This document shows positions 17,732-26,384 of a stretch of 64,000 nucleotides of DNA, piece by piece; position 1 is the stretch's first letter; each line of letters begins with the position of its first letter. The translations under genes and the position numbers were made by a program. Below the pieces are notes generated by a model. It was not told the DNA's origin and did not search any database. It was given only the letters and a program-made list of their open reading frames with translations. Origin of the DNA: Saccharothrix sp. NRRL B-16348 (lineage in GTDB: Bacteria > Actinomycetota > Actinomycetes > Mycobacteriales > Pseudonocardiaceae); contig NZ_LGED01000002.1 in the NCBI RefSeq assembly GCF_001280085.1, positions 1 through 64,000 on the forward strand, in the 5' to 3' direction.

Positions 17732-18827
17732 GCAGGCGAACGCGGTGGCCGACGGCGCGGTGGCGGCGGCGGCCGTGCTCACCGGACCGTCCGGGCTGGG
17801 CACCTCCGCGGCCCGCCTCGCCACGCTCTTCGGTCAGGACCCGGCGTACGCGGAGAGGCCGTGGGGCGACGGGACGGCGCCGCCCCTCTACGTCCCCGTG
17901 GTGGAACGGGTCAACGAGCCGCTCGGCGCGGTGGTCGACGACCGGCTCGTCGCCTGGGCCGAGGACTGCGGGTTCGCGGAGGCCGACCTCGAGCCGCTGC
18001 GCAAGGCGGGCTTCGGGCGGCTGGCCATGCTCACCCACCCCGACACCGACGACCCCGAGCGTCTGCTGATCGCGGCACGGCTCAACGCCGCCTGGTGGGC
18101 GGCCGACGACCTCTACGCCGACGACAGCGGGATGGGCGCCGTGCCGGTGGAGCTGCCGCCACGGCTCGCGCTCGTGATGGCGGCCATGGACCCGGTGGCG
18201 CCGGCCGGCGAGTTCTCCGCCGAGCTGGACGAAGCGCTGCGCGGCGACCCCGTGCTGGTCGCGTTGAAGTCGGGTGTCGACCACCTCGCCAGGCAGGGCA
18301 CGCCGTCGCAGGTCCAACGCGCCTGCTACGCCACGTTCGCGATGTTCGTCAGCTGGAACGCGTACGCGGCGTGGCGGCACACGGGCAAGTACCCGCCCGC
18401 GTGGGAGTACCTCGCGGCCCGGCAGCACGACAGCTTCTACACGTCGATGACCCTGGTCGACGCGGTCGGCGGCTACGAGCTGCCCGCGAACGTGTACTAC
18501 GACCCGCGCGTCCGCCGCCTGCTCATGCAGGCGGGCACCGCCTCGGTGATGGTCAACGACCTGCACTCGGTGGCCAAGGACGCGGCCGACGAGTCGCCGG
18601 TCTGCAACATGGTCCTGCAGATCGTGGCCGACCGGAACTGCTCGATCGAGGAGGCCACCGGGATCACCGTCGAGCTGCACAACAAGCTCGTCCGCGACTT
18701 CGAGGCGGGCCACCGGGAGCTCCAGCTCCTGCCGTCACCGGAGCTGCAGCGGTTCCTGCGCGGCGTGCGGGCGTGGATGGGCGGCGGGTTCGAGTGGCAC
18801 GCCACCAACCCGCGCTACCGGACCTGA
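17724..18827 (+). CDS. 2-Methylisoborneol synthase (class I terpene cyclase)
   Basis: The enzyme cyclises 2-methylgeranyl diphosphate to 2-methylisoborneol. The aspartate-rich metal motif appears as DDLYADD (about residues 128-134) and the second metal site as NDLHSVAKD (about 275-283). The N-terminus is short: the Pro-rich extension of streptomycete enzymes (about 440 residues) is missing, giving 367. The GTG start lies within the methyltransferase's last codons. The methyltransferase comes first here, and the cyclic-nucleotide-binding gene common in Streptomyces clusters is absent. Confidence 0.93.
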   Translation: MSEQANAVADGAVAAAAVLTGPSGLGTSAARLATLFGQDPAYAERPWGDGTAPPLYVPVVERVNEPLGAVVDDRLVAWAEDCGFAEADLEPLRKAGFGRLAMLTHPDTDDPERLLIAARLNAAWWAADDLYADDSGMGAVPVELPPRLALVMAAMDPVAPAGEFSAELDEALRGDPVLVALKSGVDHLARQGTPSQVQRACYATFAMFVSWNAYAAWRHTGKYPPAWEYLAARQHDSFYTSMTLVDAVGGYELPANVYYDPRVRRLLMQAGTASVMVNDLHSVAKDAADESPVCNMVLQIVADRNCSIEEATGITVELHNKLVRDFEAGHRELQLLPSPELQRFLRGVRAWMGGGFEWHATNPRYRT

Positions 18828-18957
18828 CGCCGGGGCTTCACCGACCGCGGCGGCGATCCGCTTGGTGTGACGGGGAGATCGCCCGGGGAGCGGCCCTGGG
18901 CGGCCGGTGCGGGTGGGGCCTGGAACAATCGCCTTCCGACGAAGGAGGCTGTGTCAG

Positions 18958-20730
18958 GTGAGTGTCCACCACCAGGAGGTGCCGTCGCTGCTGGAGCGGA
19001 TCGCCGCGACGATGTCGGAGGCGATCGGCCGGGTCCGCGAGGACCTGGCGGGTGCGGACCCGGTGGTGCGACGATCCGACCGCGCCGACTTCCAGTGCAA
19101 CGCTCCCCTGGCGCTGGCCAAGCGCGTCGGTGTCCGGCCGGGCGATTTGGCCGCGGACATCGTGGCCGGGCTCGACGTCGACGGCGACGCGGTGATCGCC
19201 TCGGTGGAGCGGTCCGGGCCGGGTTTCCTCAACGTCACCGTGGCCGACAGCGCGGTCTGGGAGCAGGTCGCGGCACGCTTGGCGGACGCGCGCCTCGGCG
19301 TGGGCGCGTCCGAGTCGGGTCACCGGGTGGTGGTCGACTACTCCGCGCCCAACATCGCCAAGGAGATGCACGTCGGGCACCTGCGCACGACGATCATCGG
19401 CGACAGCCTCGCGCGCGTGGTGGGTTTCCTCGGCGCGGAGGTGCTGCGGCAGAACCACCTGGGCGACTTCGGGACGCAGTTCGGGATGCTGATCCAGTAC
19501 CTCGACGAGCACCCGGACGCCGCGTGGCACCAGGACGAGCTGGGCGAGGGCACCTCGGCGGTGTCGGCGTTGGATGGCTTGTACCGGTCGGCGCGGGCGA
19601 AGTTCGACGCCGACCCGGAGTTCGCCGACCGGTCCCGCTCGCGGGTCGTCGCACTGCAGGCCGGTGACCCGGAGACGGTCGCGGTCTGGCAGGACATCGT
19701 CGCCGAGTCCGAGCGGTCGTTCCGCGCGATCTACGACCGGTTGAACGTGCTGCTCACGCCCGAGGACTCGGTCGGGGAGTCGTTCTACAACCCGATGCTG
19801 GGCGAGACCGTCGAGGAGTTGGTCGACGCGGGGCTGGCGGTGGAGAGCGAGGGGGCGCTGGTCTTCTACTCGCGCGAGGTGTCCGGGCCGGAGGGCAAGC
19901 CGGTCACCCTGATGGTCCGCAAGCGCGACGGCGGGTACGGCTACGACACCACCGACCTGGCCACCATCCGCTACCGGCTGCGCGAGCTGAAGGCCGGTCG
20001 GCTGATCTACGTCACCGACTCGCGGCAGGCGCTGCACTTCCAGCTGGTCTTCGAGGCGGCCCGACGTGCCGGCTGGCTCACCGACAGCGTCACCGCCGAG
20101 CACGCCGCCTACGGCACGATCCTCGGCCCGGACGGCACGCCGTTCAAGACGCGGGCGGGTGGCACGGTCCGGCTGATGGACCTGCTCGACGACGCGGTGT
20201 CGCGGGCGCGGGCGATCGTCGCGGAGAAGAATCCCGGCCTCGACGCGGCCGAACTCGACCGGATCGCCGAGTCGGCGGGCATCGCCGCGGTCAAGTACGC
20301 CGACCTGTCGACCTCACGGGTGAAGGACTACTCCTTCGACGTGGACCGCATGGTGTCGTTCACCGGCAACACCGGGGTCTACCTCCAGTACGCCCACGCC
20401 CGGATCAGCTCGATCCTGCGCAACGCCGGCGATCCGGACGCGACGGTCGACACCACCGTGCCGCCGCAGTCCGCCGAACGGGAACTGGGCTTGGCGCTCG
20501 ACGCCTACGGCGCCGTCGTCACCGAGGTGGCCGCCACCCTGGAGCCCCACCGGCTCTGCGGCTACCTCTACGACCTGGCCCGCGCCTTCACCAGCTTCTA
20601 CGAAGCGTGCCCCGTCCTGAAGGCCGACGAGCCCGTGCGCGGCAACCGACTGGCCCTGTGCCGCCTGACCGCCCGAACCCTCGGCCACGGCCTCGACCTG
20701 CTGGGAATCACGGCCCCGCAACGGATGTAG
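18958..20730 (+). CDS. argS: Arginyl-tRNA synthetase
   Basis: This class I synthetase charges tRNA-Arg. The HIGH-like motif is HVGH in SAPNIAKEMHVGHLRTT; the KMSKS equivalent is FKTRAGG. The C-terminal anticodon-binding domain ends with the conserved FTSFYEACPVL. At 590 residues the length is normal. The GTG at 18958 is supported by AAGGAGG nine bases upstream. Because it lies beside secondary-metabolism genes rather than the usual lysA/thrA neighbourhood, it may be a second copy; that cannot be decided from this window. Confidence 0.92.
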   Translation: MSVHHQEVPSLLERIAATMSEAIGRVREDLAGADPVVRRSDRADFQCNAPLALAKRVGVRPGDLAADIVAGLDVDGDAVIASVERSGPGFLNVTVADSAVWEQVAARLADARLGVGASESGHRVVVDYSAPNIAKEMHVGHLRTTIIGDSLARVVGFLGAEVLRQNHLGDFGTQFGMLIQYLDEHPDAAWHQDELGEGTSAVSALDGLYRSARAKFDADPEFADRSRSRVVALQAGDPETVAVWQDIVAESERSFRAIYDRLNVLLTPEDSVGESFYNPMLGETVEELVDAGLAVESEGALVFYSREVSGPEGKPVTLMVRKRDGGYGYDTTDLATIRYRLRELKAGRLIYVTDSRQALHFQLVFEAARRAGWLTDSVTAEHAAYGTILGPDGTPFKTRAGGTVRLMDLLDDAVSRARAIVAEKNPGLDAAELDRIAESAGIAAVKYADLSTSRVKDYSFDVDRMVSFTGNTGVYLQYAHARISSILRNAGDPDATVDTTVPPQSAERELGLALDAYGAVVTEVAATLEPHRLCGYLYDLARAFTSFYEACPVLKADEPVRGNRLALCRLTARTLGHGLDLLGITAPQRM

Positions 20731-20739
20731 CCCGCGTGA

Positions 20740-22605
20740 TCACGACGCGTTCGCGCTGAACGTGGTGCGCAGCCGGTCGTGGCGGAACTGGTGCACGGCG
20801 CCCGCTCTGGCCAGCAGTTCGCGGCGGTGGGCGTCGTCCAGGAAGCGCATCACGCGCCACGGCAGCCTGCCTCGCAGTGCCAGCCAGAAGCGTGCCAACT
20901 GGTAGGCGCCCCAGGCGTTGTTGAGGGCGAACAGCGTGCCGAAGACGACGCCCCACGGCAGGATCAGCGGGGACGTGAACGCCAGCGCGGTGTAGCAGAG
21001 CACGAAGGACGCGAAGACGAGGTAGGCGGCGTTCCGGCTGCGGCGCAACGTCATGCGTGGGCTCGACGCGTCCCAGCCGCCGAGCGGGGCGCGGGTGAAG
21101 CGGTCGAACCAGCGGACGTGCGCGCGGAGGACTGTGGGCACCGCCGAGCCGAACAGGAGGACGAACAGCAGGAGCCAGGGCTGGTGGACGGCGACCAGAC
21201 CGAGGGCGCCGACCACCACGGTGAAAGCGCCGACGCCGACGACCAGTCGCGCGATCGCGGCGGCCCAGCGAAGCGGAGCCGCCCACGCCTTGCCCAGGGC
21301 CAGTCGGCTCGGGTAGAGCGGCTGGCGAGGCGCGGACGCGAGGAGCTTGGCCGCCGCCGCACCGCTGATCAAGGCGAACAACGCGGAGTCGCCGACGATC
21401 ATCCACGGCTGCCGCTGCACCAGCTCGGGTGAATCCAGCAGGGTCGCGCCGAACCAGCTCGCGGCGGCGACCACCGCCGTGAGGAGGCCGGCCAGCAGGC
21501 CGAACACGTAACCCGGGACCGCGCTCTTCACCGTCCACCAGGCCAGGTCCGGCGTGGTGGAGCGGGCCAGGAACGCCAGCCACCGGGATGCCTTCGCCGG
21601 GGCGTAGCGCGGTTCCCGGCGGATCGCGCGCACCGTTTCCGGGGGCCGGGGCCTGGTGCGGTAGGCGTTCGGGAGGACCAGGCCGAGCAGGTGGGACTCG
21701 ACCTGCGCCCGGTCGGCGCGGTCCGCCATCGCGAGCAGTTCGCCGGGGTGCCGCCACGGGTCGCGGTAGAGCTCGCGCGCGAGTTGGAGCATCAACGGGC
21801 TGGACAGCACCTCCGCCAGGCGACCGTGCGGGTGAGCGCGCAGGTGGTGCGCCACCGCGTCCCAACGGCGGTCGGGCAGCTCGGTGAGGAACTGGGCGGC
21901 CGACTCGGCGTCCACCGGTCGGGCCGCCACCACCGCCGCGCGGCCCAGGAGCGGCAGGTTGGCCGACCGCATCTGCTCGTAGTCGGCGCGGCGGCACGTG
22001 ACGATCAGCGGGTAGTCGCCGGCCGCCGCGAAGTTCAGCGCCGTGACCGCCGCCCGCCGCAGGTCCAGCGGCAGTTCGTCGAGGCCGTCCAGCACGAGCA
22101 CGATCCGGGGTTGGAGGACGAGGCGGAGCGGGGCGTCCGGACCGTAGGCACGGCGGTCGGTCAGCGCCGGGTAGTCCTCGGCCAACCGCCGGGCGGCCCA
22201 CCGGTGCAGGTCCTCCGCCGGGTTCCACGACGAGATCGGCAGCAGCACGGGCACCGGATCGGCCGGTCGGCGCCGGGCCAGCAGGTCCAGGGTGAGCAGC
22301 AGCGCGGCGGACGTCTTGCCGGACGCCGCGTCGCCGACCACCACCAGTTGCTTCGACGCGACCGTGCGCCAGAAGTCCGCCAACGAGAGGTCACCGGGTA
22401 CCGACCACCGGATCCGGACCGCACCGGGCACGAGCAGCGACCGCGCCTCGGCCTCGCGCAACCACTGCCGCCGCACCGCCCCGGCCAGGTCCTCGACGGC
22501 CCGGTCGAGCGGGCTCGCGGTCCGCTCACCGATCTGCAGGTAGAGGTCCCGACCCGCCTGACCGATGATCGATCCGTGATCCGCATGCGCGTACGGCGAC
22601 GACAC
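20740..22605 (-). CDS. NACHT NTPase with C-terminal membrane domain
   Basis: A short N-terminal tag (HADHGSIIGQAGRDLYLQ) typical of actinobacterial conflict-system NTPases leads into a NACHT domain with Walker A GDAASGKT (91-98) and Walker B IVLVLDGLDELP (about 170). The NACHT module ends near residue 380. The remainder (about 400-600) carries roughly seven membrane helices. STAND NTPases switch on oligomerisation after sensing a trigger; a membrane effector could depolarise or perforate the cell. Start GTG 22605 was chosen because coding bias and homologous style begin there. The target and trigger are unknown. Confidence 0.8.
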   Translation of the reverse strand: MSSPYAHADHGSIIGQAGRDLYLQIGERTASPLDRAVEDLAGAVRRQWLREAEARSLLVPGAVRIRWSVPGDLSLADFWRTVASKQLVVVGDAASGKTSAALLLTLDLLARRRPADPVPVLLPISSWNPAEDLHRWAARRLAEDYPALTDRRAYGPDAPLRLVLQPRIVLVLDGLDELPLDLRRAAVTALNFAAAGDYPLIVTCRRADYEQMRSANLPLLGRAAVVAARPVDAESAAQFLTELPDRRWDAVAHHLRAHPHGRLAEVLSSPLMLQLARELYRDPWRHPGELLAMADRADRAQVESHLLGLVLPNAYRTRPRPPETVRAIRREPRYAPAKASRWLAFLARSTTPDLAWWTVKSAVPGYVFGLLAGLLTAVVAAASWFGATLLDSPELVQRQPWMIVGDSALFALISGAAAAKLLASAPRQPLYPSRLALGKAWAAPLRWAAAIARLVVGVGAFTVVVGALGLVAVHQPWLLLFVLLFGSAVPTVLRAHVRWFDRFTRAPLGGWDASSPRMTLRRSRNAAYLVFASFVLCYTALAFTSPLILPWGVVFGTLFALNNAWGAYQLARFWLALRGRLPWRVMRFLDDAHRRELLARAGAVHQFRHDRLRTTFSANAS

Positions 22606-22790
22606 AAGGGCAAGATAGCCCGACCGTGCGGTGCGGACTCCGCAATTCGAGGGAGCGGCTACGTCGTGCTGGAGGACGGGGAATCGCGCCGGACCTGCCG
22701 GAACGACTCGCACCCAGTCACGTCCGCCGCCATGTAGGCCGGGTCTCAGGACGCGCAGTCGGTCACCAGGTTCGCGCCGGCGACGCCCTT

Positions 22791-22826
22791 GGTCGAGCAC
22801 CCCTGCTGTGAGAGGGATGCTCGACC
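22791..22826. terminator. Hairpin terminator after the beta-helix lectin gene
   Basis: Two 14-base arms (22791-22804 and 22813-22826) match at 13 of 14 positions around an eight-base loop. It starts 33 bp after the minus-strand gene's stop at 22859. There is no U tract, which is common for actinomycete terminators. Confidence 0.7.
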
Positions 22827-22858
22827 GAGGGCTGCTTCCGCAGGGTGCCGCGGCCGGT

Positions 22859-25549
22859 TCAGGCGCGTTGGCTCCACTGCTGGTTGGCGCCGGTGCCGCA
22901 GGTCCACAGGATGAGCCTGGTGCCGTTCGCCGTGCCGGCGCCGTTGGCGTCCAGGCACAACCCGGACTGCACGCCGGAGATGGTGCCGTTGGCGTTGATG
23001 TTCCACTGCTGGTTGGTCTGGCTGTTGCAGTCCCAGATCACGACCGCGGTGCCGTTGGTGGTGCCCCGGTTGGAGGCGTCCAGGCACTTGTTGCCGAACA
23101 CCTGCAGCTGCTTGCCCGCGGTGTGGGTGAAGCGCTGGTTGGTGCCGCCGTGGCAGTCCCACAGCTGGGCCTGGGCGCCGTTCGTCGCGGACGCGCCGCT
23201 GATGTCGACGCACCGGCCGGACTGGCCGCCCACGATCATGGCGCTCTGCTGGGCGCCACCCGTCCGCCGGACGAGCGACTTCGACTCGGCCGACCGGTTC
23301 CCCTGCGCGTCCACGACGTACAGCCGGTACTCACCGGACGAGGTCGGCACGCCGATGGTCGTCGCGGTGCCGGTCGCCCTGGTCATCGTCGGGCCGGCGA
23401 CGAAGTTGGTCGTGCCCGGGGGTGCCAACCAGACCGACTTGGTCGCGTCGCCGATGCTGCGGATGGGGATCGACGTAGCCCCGGCCGCGAGGAACGTGCT
23501 CGCCGGCAGGACGTAGTCCGGCGCGGAGAGGTTGCCCTGCGGGATGATGTCCCGGTACGCGTCCTCCAGCCCGGAGTTCACCGCGACACCGTAGGCCGCC
23601 GCCGGCCAGACGTAGTCGGGGTAGGCGAGGATGTCCTGGATGGTGCTGTTCGGCAGGTTCTTGTTGGAGACCTTGTTGATCGGCCCGTACGTCTGCGTGA
23701 TGCTCAGGTCGTGCTTGCGGCCGAAGTCGTCGGAGTTGATGAGCCAGGTGATGTTCGGGTCCACGCTCAGGACGTTGTCGCGGAAGGTGATGAACGCCGA
23801 GCCCTCGTCCGGGTGGAGTCCGTACTTGTGGCCGGACGGGACGCCTTGCAGGTAGTTGTTGGTGATCGTGGTTCCCGGCTGGCTGCCCAGCGTGTAGATG
23901 GGTGCCGTGTCGCTGAGGCGCTGCACCGTGTCGATGATGTGGTTGTGGCTGATGGTGTTGTTCTTCGCCGTGGTGGTCGGCCGGTTGGGGACGATCGAGC
24001 CGGACGACCCGTCGAAGTTCCACCAGCCCCAGCCGAGCGTGATGCCCGACCACGGGCTCTTCTCGATCCGGTTGCGCTGGATCGTGAGGGTGTCGGCGAA
24101 GTAGGCGGAGATGGGGCTGTGCCCGTTGAACAACACCGCGCTGTCGTAGAGGTAGTTGTTCTTGATCTCGATGTTCTTGGGCAGCCCTTCGACCTGGGCC
24201 GAGTACTTCTCGCGGTTGGTCGCCGTGTGGTCCCCGATGTAGACGTGCTGGGGATGGCCCACGGTGATGGCCGAGCCGGCGATGTCGTTGGTGACGTTCC
24301 CCGTCAACTGCGTGTTCTGCACGTCGTTGACCATGTTGATCCCGTCGGCGCCGGTGTGCTGGACCCGGTTGCGCTGCAGGACTATCCCGTCGGCGTTCTG
24401 GATGTGGATCACGCCGGGCGTGACGTCGACGTTGCGGTAGTAGTAGACGTGGAAGTTGCCCCGCGCGTACGCGGTGTTGCCCAGGTTGCCCTGCTGCGCC
24501 TGCTTCAGCACGGAGCCCGCGACGGTGAACAGGTTCCAGTCGGAGTGCTGGACCGTGAGGCCGACGAACGAGATGTTCCGCACGTGGCTGGTCGTGGACG
24601 TGCCGGCGACCCGCAGGAGGGACGACACGTTGTTCGGCGCGAAGACCGAGGCGGTCGTCATGTTCTCCGAGTTGGCCTTGTAGTAGTAGACGGTCTTGGC
24701 GGCCTTGTCGAAGTAGAACTCGCCCGGCGCGTCCAGGAACTCGTAGGCGTTCATGAACTTGTGGCTGCCGCCGATCTGGGCGTTGCCGTTGAACGCGCCT
24801 TGGGCGATGGCCGCGCCCGGCTGCTGGAACAGCGCCACCCGGCTCGCGCCGTCAGAGCTCGTGGTGATCTGCCGGACTCCCACGATGGCGGTCGTCCAGG
24901 TCGTCCCGGTCTCGATCTCGACGTCGTCGTGGTTGCGGGCGATCGCGGGCAGGTCGCCCATGTTGTACCTGGCACCGTCGCACTGCGAGCCCGACTCCCA
25001 CGCCCACGGCGCCTGCCCGGCAGTGATGTTGTACGTGCCGTAGCACCCCTGCGAGCTGATCGTCTTGGACGCCATCAACGCCCGCTTGTCGTTGACGTAG
25101 AGCGCCCGCAGCTTGTTGTCGCGGTTGAGCGGGGCCTTCCAGATGTTGCCGCTGTGCTGGGTCCAGCCGGTCACCTGGACGCCACCGTCCAGCACCGGTG
25201 TCTCGTTCTGGTACGCGGCGTACACGACCCGGAAACCGTTCGTGCCCGAGTCGCTCGGCGTGAATTCGATGGTGCTGCTCACGGGGTGGTTCCCGCCGCG
25301 AAGGTATACGTAGATGTCGCCGGTCATGTTCGCGTTCACCGTGCGAACGACGTCCCGTGCGCGCTGCACGGTCTTGAACGGCGCCGTGATGGTCCCGGCG
25401 TTGGCGTCGTTGCCGTCGGGCGCCACGTAGTACGTCGCCTGGGTGGCGGCCGAGGCCCGGGTGGGGTCTGCGACGGCCGGCAGCAGCGCAGCGGACACGA
25501 ACACCGCAAGGGTCACCAATACTCTCGCGGCGGTGGTGGCTGGTCTCAC
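22859..25549 (-). CDS. Secreted beta-helix glycan-degrading enzyme with ricin-type lectin domain
   Basis: The 896-residue exoprotein has a signal peptide (to about residue 35), then a right-handed parallel beta-helix that opens with TYYVAPDGNDANAGT and a YLRGGNH motif and runs to about residue 640. A linking beta-sandwich leads to a C-terminal beta-trefoil lectin (CBM13) with three QxW repeats (NQRF, NQQW, NQQW) at about 770-896. This layout is seen in GH141-like and related polysaccharide-degrading enzymes; the exact family cannot be fixed by eye. It would bind and cut plant or microbial polysaccharide outside the cell. The start is a GTG with a weak AAAGG box. Confidence 0.75.
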   Translation of the reverse strand: MRPATTAARVLVTLAVFVSAALLPAVADPTRASAATQATYYVAPDGNDANAGTITAPFKTVQRARDVVRTVNANMTGDIYVYLRGGNHPVSSTIEFTPSDSGTNGFRVVYAAYQNETPVLDGGVQVTGWTQHSGNIWKAPLNRDNKLRALYVNDKRALMASKTISSQGCYGTYNITAGQAPWAWESGSQCDGARYNMGDLPAIARNHDDVEIETGTTWTTAIVGVRQITTSSDGASRVALFQQPGAAIAQGAFNGNAQIGGSHKFMNAYEFLDAPGEFYFDKAAKTVYYYKANSENMTTASVFAPNNVSSLLRVAGTSTTSHVRNISFVGLTVQHSDWNLFTVAGSVLKQAQQGNLGNTAYARGNFHVYYYRNVDVTPGVIHIQNADGIVLQRNRVQHTGADGINMVNDVQNTQLTGNVTNDIAGSAITVGHPQHVYIGDHTATNREKYSAQVEGLPKNIEIKNNYLYDSAVLFNGHSPISAYFADTLTIQRNRIEKSPWSGITLGWGWWNFDGSSGSIVPNRPTTTAKNNTISHNHIIDTVQRLSDTAPIYTLGSQPGTTITNNYLQGVPSGHKYGLHPDEGSAFITFRDNVLSVDPNITWLINSDDFGRKHDLSITQTYGPINKVSNKNLPNSTIQDILAYPDYVWPAAAYGVAVNSGLEDAYRDIIPQGNLSAPDYVLPASTFLAAGATSIPIRSIGDATKSVWLAPPGTTNFVAGPTMTRATGTATTIGVPTSSGEYRLYVVDAQGNRSAESKSLVRRTGGAQQSAMIVGGQSGRCVDISGASATNGAQAQLWDCHGGTNQRFTHTAGKQLQVFGNKCLDASNRGTTNGTAVVIWDCNSQTNQQWNINANGTISGVQSGLCLDANGAGTANGTRLILWTCGTGANQQWSQRA

Positions 25550-26210
25550 CTTCTTCTACCTTTCGCTTGGTTTCCGCATGGGCATGTTCGCCGCGCACGC
25601 TGTGGTGGCGTGCTTTGTGCGTCAACGGGAAGGCGGGGAACGCCTTGATGACCGCGGCGCGCGAGACCCGGAGCGCGGCCGTCGCGGTTGTCACGGTCGA
25701 GCGGGCGCGTCAGGGCGATTCGCGGTGCGACCGTCCGCGGCGCTCGCCAGGGCGAAGGCACCGGCGACAGGCGCCACGCGCACTTCGCGATCCAGGCGGC
25801 GCGCTACTGCCGATCGCGCGGATCCAGCCCCTCATGAGCACTCCACTTCGCTGTGGCACCTACGCGGCACCTGCCGGTCGGACCGGGCAGGCGAACCTCT
25901 GAGGATGTGTGCTACTTATCTGACCGCTCGACCCGCACGCGTGTCGAACGACGTGATGTGCGGGCACCGCTATTTGCCGTGGTGCAGGCAGGATGCGGGC
26001 ACCCGGCTCGGTAGTCTATGAGAGCAGCAGGGTCACTCGACGTCAAGGATAAGCGGGCTTATTTTAGCGCTCGGCGGCCTGCCTGCCAGCGGGTCGAAAA
26101 TGTTTCGTCGGCTGCCGGCGGATGAGCCGCCCGGTGTCGACTCGCGGTCGCGCGCGAATGGCCTTGCGCCGAGGGGACCGAATGCCGGCCGGTGGCCAGG
26201 CAGGACATGG
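25550..26210. other. Long intergenic region with no supportable gene
   Basis: Together with the hairpin that follows, about 835 bp separate the beta-helix lectin gene from the GH13 gene. Short open frames exist in several phases, but none shows codon bias, a ribosome site or a recognisable product. One lone copy of the GCGTGTCGAACG motif of the 5.2-kb repeat array occurs near 25940. The region must contain the promoter of the lectin gene, but no clear -10/-35 pair was found. Confidence 0.5.
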
Positions 26211-26253
26211 CCGGGCGCGGTGAACCGGCCCAGTACCGGTTCACCGCGCCCGG
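26211..26253. terminator. Perfect 18-bp hairpin beyond the GH13 gene
   Basis: The arms at 26211-26228 and 26236-26253 are perfect reverse complements around a seven-base loop (CCCAGTA). It lies about 130 bp past the stop of the minus-strand glucosidase and is the strongest stem in the long intergenic region. It probably ends that transcript; an operator role is less likely given the length. Confidence 0.7.
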
Positions 26254-26384
26254 TCGGTCCCCGCGACCGGTGTCGCGAGTGCCCCCCGGCGCCGCGACCC
26301 TCCCCCCTGAGTGGGCCGCGGCGCCGGTCACCAGTGTGTGCGGTCGGCCGTGCGGATGGCTTGCAGGTTTCCGCAATCCGCAGG

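Noticed and set aside
20708..22228. 506-codon open frame in another phase of the NACHT gene
   Set aside because: Pro/Arg-rich shadow; the NACHT frame has Walker motifs and membrane helices.
22746..23213. Open frame ending CSTKGVAGANLVTDCAS after the beta-helix lectin gene
   Set aside because: Most of it overlaps the lectin gene out of frame, and the rest runs through the terminator hairpin; no start or homology supports a gene or remnant.
25567..25902. Small gene in the 835-bp intergenic region
   Set aside because: The translation lacks codon bias, domain or ribosome site; overlapping open frames exist in several phases.
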